The position numbers and the translations under genes are program-made. From Fen-455 sp050012675 (GTDB taxonomy: Bacteria > Actinomycetota > Acidimicrobiia > Acidimicrobiales > Bog-793): DNA of 38,224 bases. The stretch is taken from contig JBEKGS010000027.1 in assembly GCA_050012675.1 (NCBI GenBank), forward strand, positions 1 through 38,224. The letters run 5' to 3'. This document shows, piece after piece, positions 8,625-18,326 of this stretch. Position 1 is the first letter of the stretch. Each line of letters opens with the position of its first letter. A model generated the notes under the pieces. The model did no database searches and had not been told where the DNA came from. It worked only from the letters and a program-made list of their open reading frames with translations.

Positions 8625-9749
8625 ATGACCCAGGACTTCTACGAGCTGCTCGGTGTCCCGCGCTCCGCCTCCGAAGACGAGCTGAAGCGGGCCTACCGGC
8701 GTCTCGCCCGCGAGCTGCACCCCGACGCGAATCCCGGGGACGCCGAGTCCGAGGCCCGCTTCAAGCAGGTCACCGTCGCCTACGAGACCTTGCGCGACCC
8801 CGAGCGCCGCCGCCGCTACGACATGTTCGGGCCCGAGGCAGTGAGGGGAACGGGAGCCGGGGCCGGTGCCGGTGACGCCTTTGGATTCGGAGGCGGACTG
8901 GGTGACCTGTTCGACGTCTTCTTCAATCAGGGCTTCGGGGCAACCGGACAGCGCGGAGCACGCCGGCAGGGTGCCGATGCCGAGATCGTGCTGCAGATCG
9001 GGCTCGGCGAAGCCGTGTTCGGGACACGCCGAGACGTGAACCTCAAAGCGCCCGTGCCTTGCACGACCTGCTCGGGCAGCGGCGCCCGGCCGGGCACGAG
9101 TGCCAGCACCTGTCCCGACTGCCGTGGCTCGGGCCAGATCCAACGGGTGCGCCAGTCCATCCTCGGACAGATGATGACGGCCACGCCCTGCGGACGTTGC
9201 AACGGCATCGGACAGGTCGTGACCTCACCGTGCCCCGACTGCCGCGGCGAGGGCAGGAGACTGGACGACCGGACGCTGACCGTCGACATACCGGCGGGAG
9301 TCGACGACGGCGCGACCTTGCGCATCGCCGGCGCCGGCGCGGCCGCCCTTCGTGGCGGGGCGTCGGGGGACCTGTACGTGCATCTGCGCGTGGAGGCGGA
9401 TCCCCGTTTCGAGCGGTCGGGCACGGACCTTGTCACGACGCTTCACCTGTCGGTCGCCCAGGCGGCGCTCGGCACCGAAGTCGAGATGGACACCCTCGAC
9501 GGGCCCTACCTGCTGTCGGTCCCGGCGGGGGTGCAGACAGGTCGCGTGCTCAAGATTGCCGGCCACGGTGTGCCGCGCCTTCGCGGTGGGCGACGCGGTG
9601 ACCTTCTCGTGAGCGTCTTCGTCGACACACCGGTCAAGTTGTCCAAGGAAGAGGACGAGCTGCTGCGCAAGCTCGCAGCCATCCGCGGTGAGCAGGTCCA
9701 GCCGCCGGACCCGGGCCTTTTGTCCCGGCTCCGGTCCGCTTTCGGCTGA
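8625..9749 (+). CDS. dnaJ: Molecular chaperone DnaJ
   Basis: DnaK co-chaperone, 374 residues. J domain at 1-66 with HPD at 32-34, a Gly/Phe-rich linker (about 75-105), then the zinc-binding region with all four CxxCxGxG units: C146/C149, C163/C166, C189/C192 and C203/C206. Two beta-domains and a short C-terminus follow. All key residues are present, so it is a full type I DnaJ. ATG 8625 begins the J domain; a GTG at 8619 is in frame two codons upstream. It starts 8 bases after the hrcA stop and ends 2 bases before rsmE. Confidence 0.96.
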   Translation: MTQDFYELLGVPRSASEDELKRAYRRLARELHPDANPGDAESEARFKQVTVAYETLRDPERRRRYDMFGPEAVRGTGAGAGAGDAFGFGGGLGDLFDVFFNQGFGATGQRGARRQGADAEIVLQIGLGEAVFGTRRDVNLKAPVPCTTCSGSGARPGTSASTCPDCRGSGQIQRVRQSILGQMMTATPCGRCNGIGQVVTSPCPDCRGEGRRLDDRTLTVDIPAGVDDGATLRIAGAGAAALRGGASGDLYVHLRVEADPRFERSGTDLVTTLHLSVAQAALGTEVEMDTLDGPYLLSVPAGVQTGRVLKIAGHGVPRLRGGRRGDLLVSVFVDTPVKLSKEEDELLRKLAAIRGEQVQPPDPGLLSRLRSAFG

Positions 9750-9751
9750 GC

Positions 9752-10540
9752 GTGACCCCCGCCGCGCCCGACGCGGAGCTTCGGGCAGCCGCGGCCATGG
9801 TCTTTGTCGAGGATCTCGACTCACCCGAGCTCAGCGAGGAGGACGCCCACCACCTCGGTGAAGTCCTGCGCTTGAGGCCAGGCGAGACGGTTGCCGCCTC
9901 CGACGGGGCCGGAGCCTGGCGGATGTGCGCGTTCAGCTCGTCCGGCGCGCCGTCCCGACGATCGGCGGGAGGACGTTCGAGTCCCCCCCGGTACGGCCTC
10001 GAGGTGTCCGGCCCGGTACAGGTCAGCCTGCGCCGTTCGCCGACCCTCGAGATCGGCTTGTCGTGGGCCAAGACGGAGAGGACCGAATGGGCCGTCGCCA
10101 AGTTGGCCGAGCTCGGCGTAGACGTTGTGACGCCGCTCGTGACGGACCGGACGGTCGTCCGCCCGGACTTAGGCGCCTCGCCCCGACGAGAGCTGCGGCT
10201 CCGCAGGATCGTCCGTGAGGCGGCGATGCAGTCCCGCCGGGCCGTCATCCCTGAGATCGGCCCCACCCAGAGCCTCGACGCGGTCCTCGGGCGTTCACGA
10301 GCCGGCGAGACAGCGCTCGCCGAGCCCGGTGGCGGGCCCGTCTCGCTGGCCACTCCTGTCGTGCTGGTCGGCCCGGAAGGCGGCTGGTCCGATCGGGAGC
10401 TGGCGCTCGTCGCCAACAAGGTGTCACTCGGGGACGGCATCTTGAGGGTGGAGACAGCCGCAGTCGTGGCGGGCGCCCTGTTGACGGTGCTTCGGACCAT
10501 GGCCTCGGCGCCGCCGTCATGGGCAGCTCCAACCCCTTGA
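9752..10540 (+). CDS. rsmE: 16S rRNA (uracil-1498-N3)-methyltransferase RsmE
   Basis: SPOUT-class enzyme that methylates U1498 of 16S rRNA. The C-terminal knot is clear: LVGPEGGWSDREL at about 205-217 and LRVETA at 231-236, with SWAKTERTEWAVAKLAELG in mid-protein. The N-terminal PUA-like domain includes EEDAHHLGEVLRL. 262 residues, slightly long because of a Ser/Arg/Gly-rich insert at about 62-82. The GTG start follows dnaJ by 2 bases; ATG 9797 (residue 16) is also a plausible start, closer to family N-termini. Pairing with dnaJ is common. Confidence 0.93.
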   Translation: MTPAAPDAELRAAAAMVFVEDLDSPELSEEDAHHLGEVLRLRPGETVAASDGAGAWRMCAFSSSGAPSRRSAGGRSSPPRYGLEVSGPVQVSLRRSPTLEIGLSWAKTERTEWAVAKLAELGVDVVTPLVTDRTVVRPDLGASPRRELRLRRIVREAAMQSRRAVIPEIGPTQSLDAVLGRSRAGETALAEPGGGPVSLATPVVLVGPEGGWSDRELALVANKVSLGDGILRVETAAVVAGALLTVLRTMASAPPSWAAPTP

Positions 10541-10724
10541 CGGGGAGACCTCGTTCCGGCGTTCTTGCAGGAAACCGGCACTACGCGCAACACTTAAGGG
10601 GTGGGCCCTGGCTCGGTGGTCACAGGCGAGGACCCGGCGTTTCGACACAGCCTAAGAGAGTCCATTTCGGGTTGACGGTGTCGGGGCGCAACGACGCGTC
10701 GATACCGACCGGAGAGTGACGGGA

Positions 10725-11267
10725 ATGCCCCCAACCCAGACAGAAGGAGTCGACCCCGAGTACGCGGTCGCCGTGGGTGCTCGGCTGCGCACTGTGAGGC
10801 GCCAGAAGCGGCTTTCCCTGCAAGCAGTGGAGAAGGCCTCCAGGCTCGAGTTCAAGGCGTCGGTGCTCGGCGCCTATGAACGCGGTGAGCGCACGATCTC
10901 CGTGCCGCGGCTCCAGCGGCTGGCGAGGCTGTACCGCGTGCCCGTCGACCAGCTGCTACCGCCCGACGCGGCGGAGCCCCCTGCCGCCGGGCGCGGCGTC
11001 GCGTTCCACAGCAACGGTGAGAATCCCGAGGCCTCGGGCAAGCCTTTCAAGATCGCCGTCGACCTGTTGCGCCTCTCGGAGGTGCAGGGCCCCGAACGCG
11101 AGCTCCTGCGGCGGTTCCTCGCCTCGGTGCAGGTGCAGCGGCAGGACTTCAACGGCGAAGTGCTGACAATCAGATCCGAGGACCTGCGCGTCATGGCCTC
11201 GATGCTCGGCCAGAACCTGACCACGCTCCTCAAACGGCTGGAGGAGCTCGGCCTGCTTCGTGGTTGA
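10725..11267 (+). CDS. BldD-like helix-turn-helix regulator with a c-di-GMP signature
   Basis: 180 residues. The N-terminal XRE-type helix-turn-helix at about 14-75 includes VGARLRTVRRQKRLSL and the YERGERTISVPRL segment typical of BldD. After a loose Pro/Ala/Gly linker, the C-terminal domain (about 107-178) aligns by eye with Streptomyces BldD, including QRQDFNGEVLTIRSEDLR. The c-di-GMP motif RXD-X8-RXXD is present as R139-Q-D141, eight residues, R150-S-E-D153. BldD is a master repressor of development that dimerises on tetrameric c-di-GMP. Likely a c-di-GMP-responsive regulator, but its targets are unknown. ATG 10725 is preferred over GTG 10716 because GGAGAG (10711-10716) is then 8 bases away. 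The gene overlaps hemW by 8 bases. Confidence 0.86.
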   Translation: MPPTQTEGVDPEYAVAVGARLRTVRRQKRLSLQAVEKASRLEFKASVLGAYERGERTISVPRLQRLARLYRVPVDQLLPPDAAEPPAAGRGVAFHSNGENPEASGKPFKIAVDLLRLSEVQGPERELLRRFLASVQVQRQDFNGEVLTIRSEDLRVMASMLGQNLTTLLKRLEELGLLRG

Positions 11268-12420
11268 GCCCCGCGGCGGTGCCGGGCAGAGTCTCGGCGT
11301 GTACGTGCACGTGCCGTTCTGCGCGCGCCGCTGCGATTACTGCGCCTTTGCCACCTGGGCGGGGCTTGACCATCTCTCGCAGGCTTATGTCGACGCGTGC
11401 CTGATCGAGCTCGGGCGCGCCTACGCCGAGGGGCTAGGCGAAGCGGCCACGGTCTTCTTCGGCGGTGGGACCCCGTCCCGGCTCCCCGGCCCCGAGCTCG
11501 CACGGCTGCTCGACGGCGTCCGCCGCGCCCAAGGCGCCGAGGTGACAGTTGAGTGCAACCCCGAAGACGTCACACCGGAGCTGCTCAGCACTTATGCGAC
11601 TGCGGGGGTTACCCGCATATCGCTCGGAGTGCAGTCGCTCGCGCCCCACGTCCTTATGAGCCTGGGGCGCCGGCACAGCCCTGAGACAGTGCCCCGCGCC
11701 GTCGCCGCCATCGGAGAGGCCGGCTTCGACTCATTCAGCGTCGACCTCATCTACGGTGCCCGGGGCGAGACGGACGACGACTGGACGGCCACCCTCGACG
11801 GGGTGCTCGCCCTCGACCCGCCGCCCCCCCATCTCAGTGCCTACGCCCTCCAGGCGGAGCCAGGCACGCCCCTGTGGCGCGACCCGGACCGCCACCCCGA
11901 CGACGACGTCCAGGCCCGGCGCTACGAGATCGCCGACGGCGTGCTCGGGTCCGCCGGTCTCGGCTGGTACGAGATCTCGAACTGGTCGCGCCCGGGCCAC
12001 GAGTGTCGCCACAACCAGAACTACTGGCGTCAGGGGGAATACCGTGGCGTGGGCTGCGCGGCGCACAGTCACATCGACGGGCGCAGGTTCTGGAACATCC
12101 GCACGCCCGAGCGCTACGTGGCCGCGATCGCTTCCAACCGTTCGCCGGTCGCCGGCGAGGAACGTCTCGACTCCGGCCACCGCCAGCTCGAGTACCTGGA
12201 GCTGGCGGTGCGCACTCGTGAAGGCGTCGATGCCGACGCGCTGCCCGACGACGAGATCCTTTCGGGGCTGGTGACTCGCGAGACTGGCCGTGCCGTGCTC
12301 ACCCTTCGCGGCCGGCTGCTCGCCAACGAGGTCGCCTGCCGGCTCCGGCTGCCTGCGGACACCGCCCGGCACGACGCCGGCCACCTCCGCCCCGCACCGG
12401 TCCGCTCGGGCGGGCGCTAG
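11260..12420 (+). CDS. hemW: Heme chaperone HemW (radical SAM, HemN-like)
   Basis: 386 residues. The radical-SAM cluster motif CxxxCxxC is C21, C25, C28 (FCARRCDYCAF), followed by FFGGGTPS and ISLGVQS, both HemN/HemW signatures. RHNQNYW at 250-256 (His-Asn-x-x-Tyr-Trp) is typical of HemW. This family was long annotated as oxygen-independent coproporphyrinogen oxidase, but HemW acts as a heme-insertion chaperone. The extra conserved Cys after CxxxCxxC found in HemN is absent (Ala-Phe here), which favours HemW. GTG start overlaps the regulator gene by 8 bases, so they are probably cotranscribed. hemW beside hrcA-dnaJ is common in bacteria. Confidence 0.94.
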   Translation: MVEPRGGAGQSLGVYVHVPFCARRCDYCAFATWAGLDHLSQAYVDACLIELGRAYAEGLGEAATVFFGGGTPSRLPGPELARLLDGVRRAQGAEVTVECNPEDVTPELLSTYATAGVTRISLGVQSLAPHVLMSLGRRHSPETVPRAVAAIGEAGFDSFSVDLIYGARGETDDDWTATLDGVLALDPPPPHLSAYALQAEPGTPLWRDPDRHPDDDVQARRYEIADGVLGSAGLGWYEISNWSRPGHECRHNQNYWRQGEYRGVGCAAHSHIDGRRFWNIRTPERYVAAIASNRSPVAGEERLDSGHRQLEYLELAVRTREGVDADALPDDEILSGLVTRETGRAVLTLRGRLLANEVACRLRLPADTARHDAGHLRPAPVRSGGR

Positions 12421-12431
12421 GGATCGCGCCC

Positions 12432-12776
12432 GTGGCCGGCTGCCTCTTCTGCGACATCGTGGCAGGCGAGCGCCCCTCGACCGGGGTTGCCTCGACCGAG
12501 CTCGTGTACGCCTTCCGGGACCTGCACCCGGTCGCGCCGACGCATGTCCTCGTGATTCCCAAAGCGCACATTGTCGACGCCGCCCACCTGACCGCTGACC
12601 ACGGGGACCTACTGGCGGAGATGTTCGAGGTGGCACGGCGGGTCGCCCACGCCGAGGGCCTTTCCGAAAGAGGCTCCCGCCTCGTGCTGAACGTCGGCCC
12701 GGACTCCGGCAACAGCGTTGCCCACCTGCACCTCCACGTGCTCGGTGGACGGCGGCTCGCCTGGCCGCCCGGCTGA
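12432..12776 (+). CDS. HIT family protein (histidine triad nucleotide-binding)
   Basis: 114 residues. The histidine triad HLHLHV puts H98, H100 and H102 in the active site, with the GNSVAHLHLHVLGG context of the Hint branch. CLFCDIVAGE at the N-terminus and HVLVIPKAHI in the middle are family features, and C4/C7 can help bind zinc. Members hydrolyse AMP-linked substrates such as adenosine phosphoramidates; the real substrate is unknown. The GTG start is 11 bases after hemW. No clear Shine-Dalgarno. Confidence 0.93.
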   Translation: MAGCLFCDIVAGERPSTGVASTELVYAFRDLHPVAPTHVLVIPKAHIVDAAHLTADHGDLLAEMFEVARRVAHAEGLSERGSRLVLNVGPDSGNSVAHLHLHVLGGRRLAWPPG

Positions 12777-12885
12777 TGTGCCTGACCGAGGTACCCGGAC
12801 AGCCCCAGTTCATGGCCGTCGCAACCTCGAGAGCGCGCCGGAGCCGGCGCGGGGTGCCGGGACGACCCGCGCTTGGCGAAGTGCC

Positions 12886-12894
12886 TGGTACCCT
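12886..12894 (+). promoter_or_regulatory. Possible extended -10 (TGGTACCCT) before phoH
   Basis: TACCCT preceded by TG one base upstream. RNA would start near 12901, about 9 bases before GTG 12910. The -35 region shows nothing convincing. Confidence 0.33.
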
Positions 12895-12909
12895 TCGTCC
12901 GAGAGCCAA

Positions 12910-13983
12910 GTGTCGTCCACCCAGGTAAAGATCCTCGTCCCCGGGAACCACCTCATGGTGGGCCTGCTGGGCCAACGTGATGAGTTGTTGCGCACCGTCG
13001 AAGGGGCGTTCGAAGGCACGCGGATCCACGTCCGCGGCAACGAGATCACCGTCGAGGGTCCCGAAGCCGAACGCGTCGGTCGCCTGTTCGAAGAGCTCGT
13101 GTCGCTGCTCGAGCGGGGCCACTGGCTCGATCCGACCAATGTCGGGCACACCATCGACATGGTCAAGGAGGACGTGCGGCCGTCGGAGGTCCTCACCGCC
13201 GAGGTCGGCCGGTACGCCCGGGGCCGCAAGGTGCACCCGAAGACGGCGGGCCAGAAGCGCTACGTCGACGCCATCACCGCCAACACGATCACCTTCGGGA
13301 TCGGACCGGCGGGCACGGGCAAGTCCTACCTCGCGGTCGCGCTCGCGGTGCAGGCCCTCCAGGCCAAAGAGGTCGCACGCATCATCCTCACGCGCCCGGC
13401 GGTGGAGGCCGGGGAAAGGCTCGGGTTCCTGCCCGGCGATCTCATGGCGAAGGTCGATCCCTACCTGCGCCCTCTCTATGACGCCCTTTACGACATGCTC
13501 GAGCCCGAAGGGACACAGAGGCTGCTCGAACGGGGAGCGATCGAGGTGGCGCCGCTCGCGTTCATGCGGGGCCGCACGCTCAACGCAAGCTTTGTCATCC
13601 TCGACGAGGCCCAGAACACGACGCCTGAGCAGATGAAGATGTTCCTCACGCGGATCGGCTTTGGCACCAAGGTGGTCGTGACCGGTGACGTGACCCAGAT
13701 CGACATAGCCGGTGGGCGTTCCGGGCTGCTGGAGCTCGAGGACCTGCTCGGCGAGATCGAGGGGATCTCCTTCATCCGCCTCGGGCAAGGTGATGTCGTA
13801 CGCCACCGCATCGTGCGCGAGATCGTCTCCGCCTACGACCGTTCCGACAAGGCCCGGAGCATCGGGTCGGGTGCCGCTCATCCCGGCGTGGCCAAAGGCG
13901 GCGAGAGCCCCGACGGCAACGGGACGCACGAGAGCACGTCACAGGCGGCTGTGGGCGTCCCGGCTCATCAACCACTCCAGTGA
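12910..13983 (+). CDS. phoH: PhoH family ATPase
   Basis: 357 residues. An N-terminal KH-like region (about 1-90) precedes the PhoH ATPase domain, with Walker A GPAGTGKS at 132-139, TRPAVEAGERLGFLPGD, Walker B VILDEAQN (D232, E233) and VVTGDVTQID. PhoH/YbeZ proteins are ATPases that work with YbeY in ribosome and RNA metabolism. The last 35 or so residues are loose and probably disordered. GTG 12910 was chosen because family similarity starts there (TQVKILVPGNH). It heads a run of four genes with 4-base overlaps; the ybeY partner follows directly. Confidence 0.94.
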   Translation: MSSTQVKILVPGNHLMVGLLGQRDELLRTVEGAFEGTRIHVRGNEITVEGPEAERVGRLFEELVSLLERGHWLDPTNVGHTIDMVKEDVRPSEVLTAEVGRYARGRKVHPKTAGQKRYVDAITANTITFGIGPAGTGKSYLAVALAVQALQAKEVARIILTRPAVEAGERLGFLPGDLMAKVDPYLRPLYDALYDMLEPEGTQRLLERGAIEVAPLAFMRGRTLNASFVILDEAQNTTPEQMKMFLTRIGFGTKVVVTGDVTQIDIAGGRSGLLELEDLLGEIEGISFIRLGQGDVVRHRIVREIVSAYDRSDKARSIGSGAAHPGVAKGGESPDGNGTHESTSQAAVGVPAHQPLQ

Positions 13984-14498
13984 GCGCCCAGGTCTTCGCT
14001 GCTGACGAGCAGTCGGATCGGCCCGTAGATCTCGCCCGCTGGGTGAGGCTCGCCGAGCGGGTGCTGGCCGACCGTGGCATCGGCGACGATGCCGAGCTCT
14101 CGCTCATGTTCGTCGACGAGAAAGCGATCGCCGGCCTCAACGAGAGGTTCCTCGGGCGCAAGGGACCCACCGACGTGCTTTCCTTCCCGATCGAGGACGA
14201 GCTGATCGGCCCCGGCCACGTCCCGGACCAGGAGGCGAGCGGGCCGGGGCGGGGACCGGCAGAGTTCGAGGAGATGCCGCTTCTCGTCGGCGACGTCGTC
14301 ATATGCCCGGAGGTCGCCTGGCGACAGGCACCCGAGCACGCAGGGGCTTACGAGGACGAGATCGCCCTCCTGCTCGTTCATGGGATCTTGCACCTGCTCG
14401 GAATGGACCACGCCGAGGACGCCGAAGCCGCCATGATGGAGGCGCTCGAACAGCAGCTGCTTGCCGCCCACCATCGAGAACCAGGCACAGGTCCGTGA
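13980..14498 (+). CDS. ybeY: Endoribonuclease / rRNA maturation factor YbeY
   Basis: Zinc-dependent RNase involved in 16S rRNA 3' end maturation. The zinc motif HxxxHxxxxxH is H134, H138, H144 (HGILHLLGMDH), and RFLGRKGPTDVLSFP at about 56-70 is the other family signature. 172 residues, a little long because of a Gly/Pro-rich insert at about 76-98. The GTG start overlaps the phoH stop by 4 bases, and the stop overlaps the next start by 4 bases. Confidence 0.95.
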   Translation: MSAQVFAADEQSDRPVDLARWVRLAERVLADRGIGDDAELSLMFVDEKAIAGLNERFLGRKGPTDVLSFPIEDELIGPGHVPDQEASGPGRGPAEFEEMPLLVGDVVICPEVAWRQAPEHAGAYEDEIALLLVHGILHLLGMDHAEDAEAAMMEALEQQLLAAHHREPGTGP

Positions 14499-15937
14499 TC
14501 CTGGCCTCGACTCGGAGCTTCACCGGCGCCGACGCCGGCCTCCTCGTGGCGGTATTCATCCTGATCGCGGCCTCGGCCATCCTTTCGCTCGCGGAGACGG
14601 GCCTCACGCGCACCACTCGGGCGCGCGCCAAGTCGCTCGACGACGCCCGACAGCGGGGTGCCCGGTCGTTACGTCGCCTGGTCGAGGAGCCGGAGGCCTT
14701 CCTGGCACCGATCCTGCTGCTCGTGCTTCTCTGCCAGCTCGTGGCCGCCACCCTGGTCGGCGTGATCGCCGCCCAGGTTTTCGGCCCGCTCGGCGTCGCC
14801 GTCGCGACGGTGTTCGAGGTCGTCGTCATCTTCGTGTTCTCCGAGGCGGTGCCCAAGCAGTGGGCCGTGCGTCACTCCGATCGCGCCGCTTTGTTGGCGG
14901 CGCCCCTCGTCACGACACTGGTCAGGTTCCCGCCAACCCGCTTTGTGTCCGGCGCGCTTATCGGTCTCGCACGCCTCATAACCCCGGGCGGTCGCGCCGC
15001 CCAGTCCGCTGCCGACGTCACCGAGTCGGAGCTGTTGGCCTTTGCGGACGTGGCGGCGCTGGACGAGGCCATTGAGGGCGACGAGAGAGTGCTCATCCAC
15101 TCGATCATCGAGTTCGGTGACACGATCGTGCGCGAGGTCATGGTGCCACGGCCCGATGTTGTCGCGGTGGAGGACTCCGCCGAAACGGGAGCGGTGCTCG
15201 AACGCGCCATCGAGGCGGGCTACAGCCGCATCCCGGTGTTCAACGAGACCCTCGACGATGTGATCGGGATCGCCTTCACCAAGGACCTGATCCGTGCCGC
15301 CCGCAGTGGCAAGGAACACTGCCCGGTTCGCGACGTGTGCCGCCCCGCCAACTACGTGCCCGAGACCAAGCGTGTCGCCCCGCTCATGCGTGAGATGCAA
15401 GCCGGCCAGTTCCATCTCGCCGTTGTCATCGACGAGTACGGCGGCACAGCCGGAGTCGTGACGCTGGAGGACCTCATCGAGGAGCTCGTCGGCGAGATCG
15501 TCGACGAGTTCGACGTGGACGACCCCTTGATCGTGCCTCTCGGCGGGGGCCAGTTCAGGGTCTCGAGCAAGATGGACGTGGACGAGGTGAACGACCTCCT
15601 CGGTGCGGACCTGCCCGCCGGGGACTGGGACAGCATCGGCGGGCTCGTGCTGGCCCTCACGGGACACGTTCCGTCCGAGGGCGAGTCGATCGAGGTCGAC
15701 GGGCATCTGCTCGTGGCCGAGAAGCTGCAGGGCCGGCGCATCGGCAGCGTCCGGATCATGAGGCTCAACGGCCCTGCATTGCACACCGGCCCCAGGATCC
15801 CGGACGAGGAGTGGCTGGCCGAGAGAGCCAAGCGGCTCGGCGAACGCGAGGAGCGCTCGGGCGGCCGCGGGGAACGAGACGCCCGAGGCGATCCCTCCGA
15901 GCCCGATGACGGGGCCGACGCCGAGAGGCGCCGATGA
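14495..15937 (+). CDS. HlyC/CorC family membrane protein (DUF21, CBS pair, CorC domain)
   Basis: 480 residues. An N-terminal DUF21/CNNM transmembrane domain (about 10-190) contains hydrophobic helices and the conserved SLAETGLTRTTRARAK stretch. It is followed by a pair of CBS domains (about 205-330; REVMVPRPDVVAV, GYSRIPVFNETLDDVIGI, and VVIDEYGGTAGVVTLEDLIEELVGEI) and a CorC/HlyC C-terminal domain. A charged Arg/Glu/Asp tail ends the protein. Family members are linked to Mg2+ or Co2+ export, and the name hemolysin is historical. GTG 14495 overlaps the ybeY stop. The order phoH-ybeY-CorC-era is a conserved actinobacterial block. Confidence 0.93.
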   Translation: MILASTRSFTGADAGLLVAVFILIAASAILSLAETGLTRTTRARAKSLDDARQRGARSLRRLVEEPEAFLAPILLLVLLCQLVAATLVGVIAAQVFGPLGVAVATVFEVVVIFVFSEAVPKQWAVRHSDRAALLAAPLVTTLVRFPPTRFVSGALIGLARLITPGGRAAQSAADVTESELLAFADVAALDEAIEGDERVLIHSIIEFGDTIVREVMVPRPDVVAVEDSAETGAVLERAIEAGYSRIPVFNETLDDVIGIAFTKDLIRAARSGKEHCPVRDVCRPANYVPETKRVAPLMREMQAGQFHLAVVIDEYGGTAGVVTLEDLIEELVGEIVDEFDVDDPLIVPLGGGQFRVSSKMDVDEVNDLLGADLPAGDWDSIGGLVLALTGHVPSEGESIEVDGHLLVAEKLQGRRIGSVRIMRLNGPALHTGPRIPDEEWLAERAKRLGEREERSGGRGERDARGDPSEPDDGADAERRR

Positions 15938-16839
15938 ACGGCTCCGCCCCACACCAAGGCGGCGGCCGAGACGCCGGGGATGCGCAGCCCACCTTCCGTT
16001 CCGGCTTCGTCGCCCTCGTGGGCCGACCCAACGTGGGCAAGTCGACCCTGCTCAACCAGATCCTCGGGACCAAGGTCGCCATCACGGCGGCGACGCCGCA
16101 TACGACCCGGACCCGTGTCCGGGGCGTGCTCGACCGGCCCGACAGCCAGATCGTCTTCACGGACACGCCCGGGGTCCACCGGCCGCGCACAGCCCTCGGC
16201 GACCGCCTCAACCAGACCGCGACGTCGACCTTCGACGACGTGGACTGCTGCGTTCTCCTGCTCGAGGCCAGCGCACCGATCGGGGCCGGCGACCGCTACA
16301 TAGCCGAGCGCCTGCGCCCCGACACGGTGATAGCGCTCAACAAGATCGACCGCGTTGACGGCTCCAAGGTGCTCCACCACCTGGCCTTCGCCGCAGCCGA
16401 GCTCGGCCTCGGCGGCGCGGAGTACTTCCCCATCTCGGCCAAGACCGGCGAGGGCGTCCCGGCTCTTGTCGAGTACCTGGCCGCCCGGATGCCCGAGGGG
16501 CCGCGCTACTTCCCTGCCGGCATGGTGAGCGACGTCCCCGAGGCCTTCTACGTGGCCGAGCTCGTGCGCGAGCAGCTGCTCAGAAATGCCGAAGAGGAGC
16601 TGCCGCACTCGATCGCCTGCCGGGTCACCGAATGGGAATGGCCGAGGATCCGCTGCGAGATCCTCGTGGAACGAGAGTCACAAAAGGGCATCGTCATCGG
16701 GAAACGGGGTCGGGTGCTGAAGGCGGCCGGGACGGCCGTGCGCCAGCAGCTGGAGCCCGGCGCCTACCTCGAGCTGTTCGTGAAGGTGGAAAAGGGTTGG
16801 CAACGCCACCCGGAGATGATCGAGCGCCTCGGCTACTGA
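15934..16839 (+). CDS. era: GTPase Era
   Basis: 301 residues. Ribosome assembly GTPase that binds the 3' end of 16S rRNA. The G domain has GRPNVGKST at 30-38, a TPHTTRTR switch I, DTPGVH and NKID, then SAKTGEG. The C-terminal KH domain contains VIGKRGRVLKAAGTAVRQQLE. The first 22 residues are an extra Gly/Ala/Gln-rich stretch. The ATG overlaps the upstream stop by 4 bases (ATGA). Together with ybeY it fits a 16S 3' end maturation unit. Confidence 0.96.
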   Translation: MNGSAPHQGGGRDAGDAQPTFRSGFVALVGRPNVGKSTLLNQILGTKVAITAATPHTTRTRVRGVLDRPDSQIVFTDTPGVHRPRTALGDRLNQTATSTFDDVDCCVLLLEASAPIGAGDRYIAERLRPDTVIALNKIDRVDGSKVLHHLAFAAAELGLGGAEYFPISAKTGEGVPALVEYLAARMPEGPRYFPAGMVSDVPEAFYVAELVREQLLRNAEEELPHSIACRVTEWEWPRIRCEILVERESQKGIVIGKRGRVLKAAGTAVRQQLEPGAYLELFVKVEKGWQRHPEMIERLGY

Positions 16840-16851
16840 GCCGGGCGACTC

Positions 16852-18255
<1,404 letters not shown>

Positions 18256-18266
18256 AGGTGACAAGG

Positions 18267-18272
18267 AGTCTA
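18267..18272 (-). promoter_or_regulatory. -10 element (TAGACT) of the PLP enzyme gene
   Basis: TAGACT on the reverse strand, 11 bases before ATG 18255, with no ribosome site between. RNA would start about 4 bases before the ATG. Confidence 0.38.
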
Positions 18273-18326
18273 CGGCCGCCGGAGTCTCGCCCCGAAGGCG
18301 GCGGGCAACGCCGGCCTCTCACCGGT

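Noticed and set aside
11731..13929. Very long reverse frame (732 codons) opposite hemW, the HIT gene and phoH
   Set aside because: Long antisense frames are expected in high-GC DNA; the forward genes have clear catalytic motifs and this one has none.
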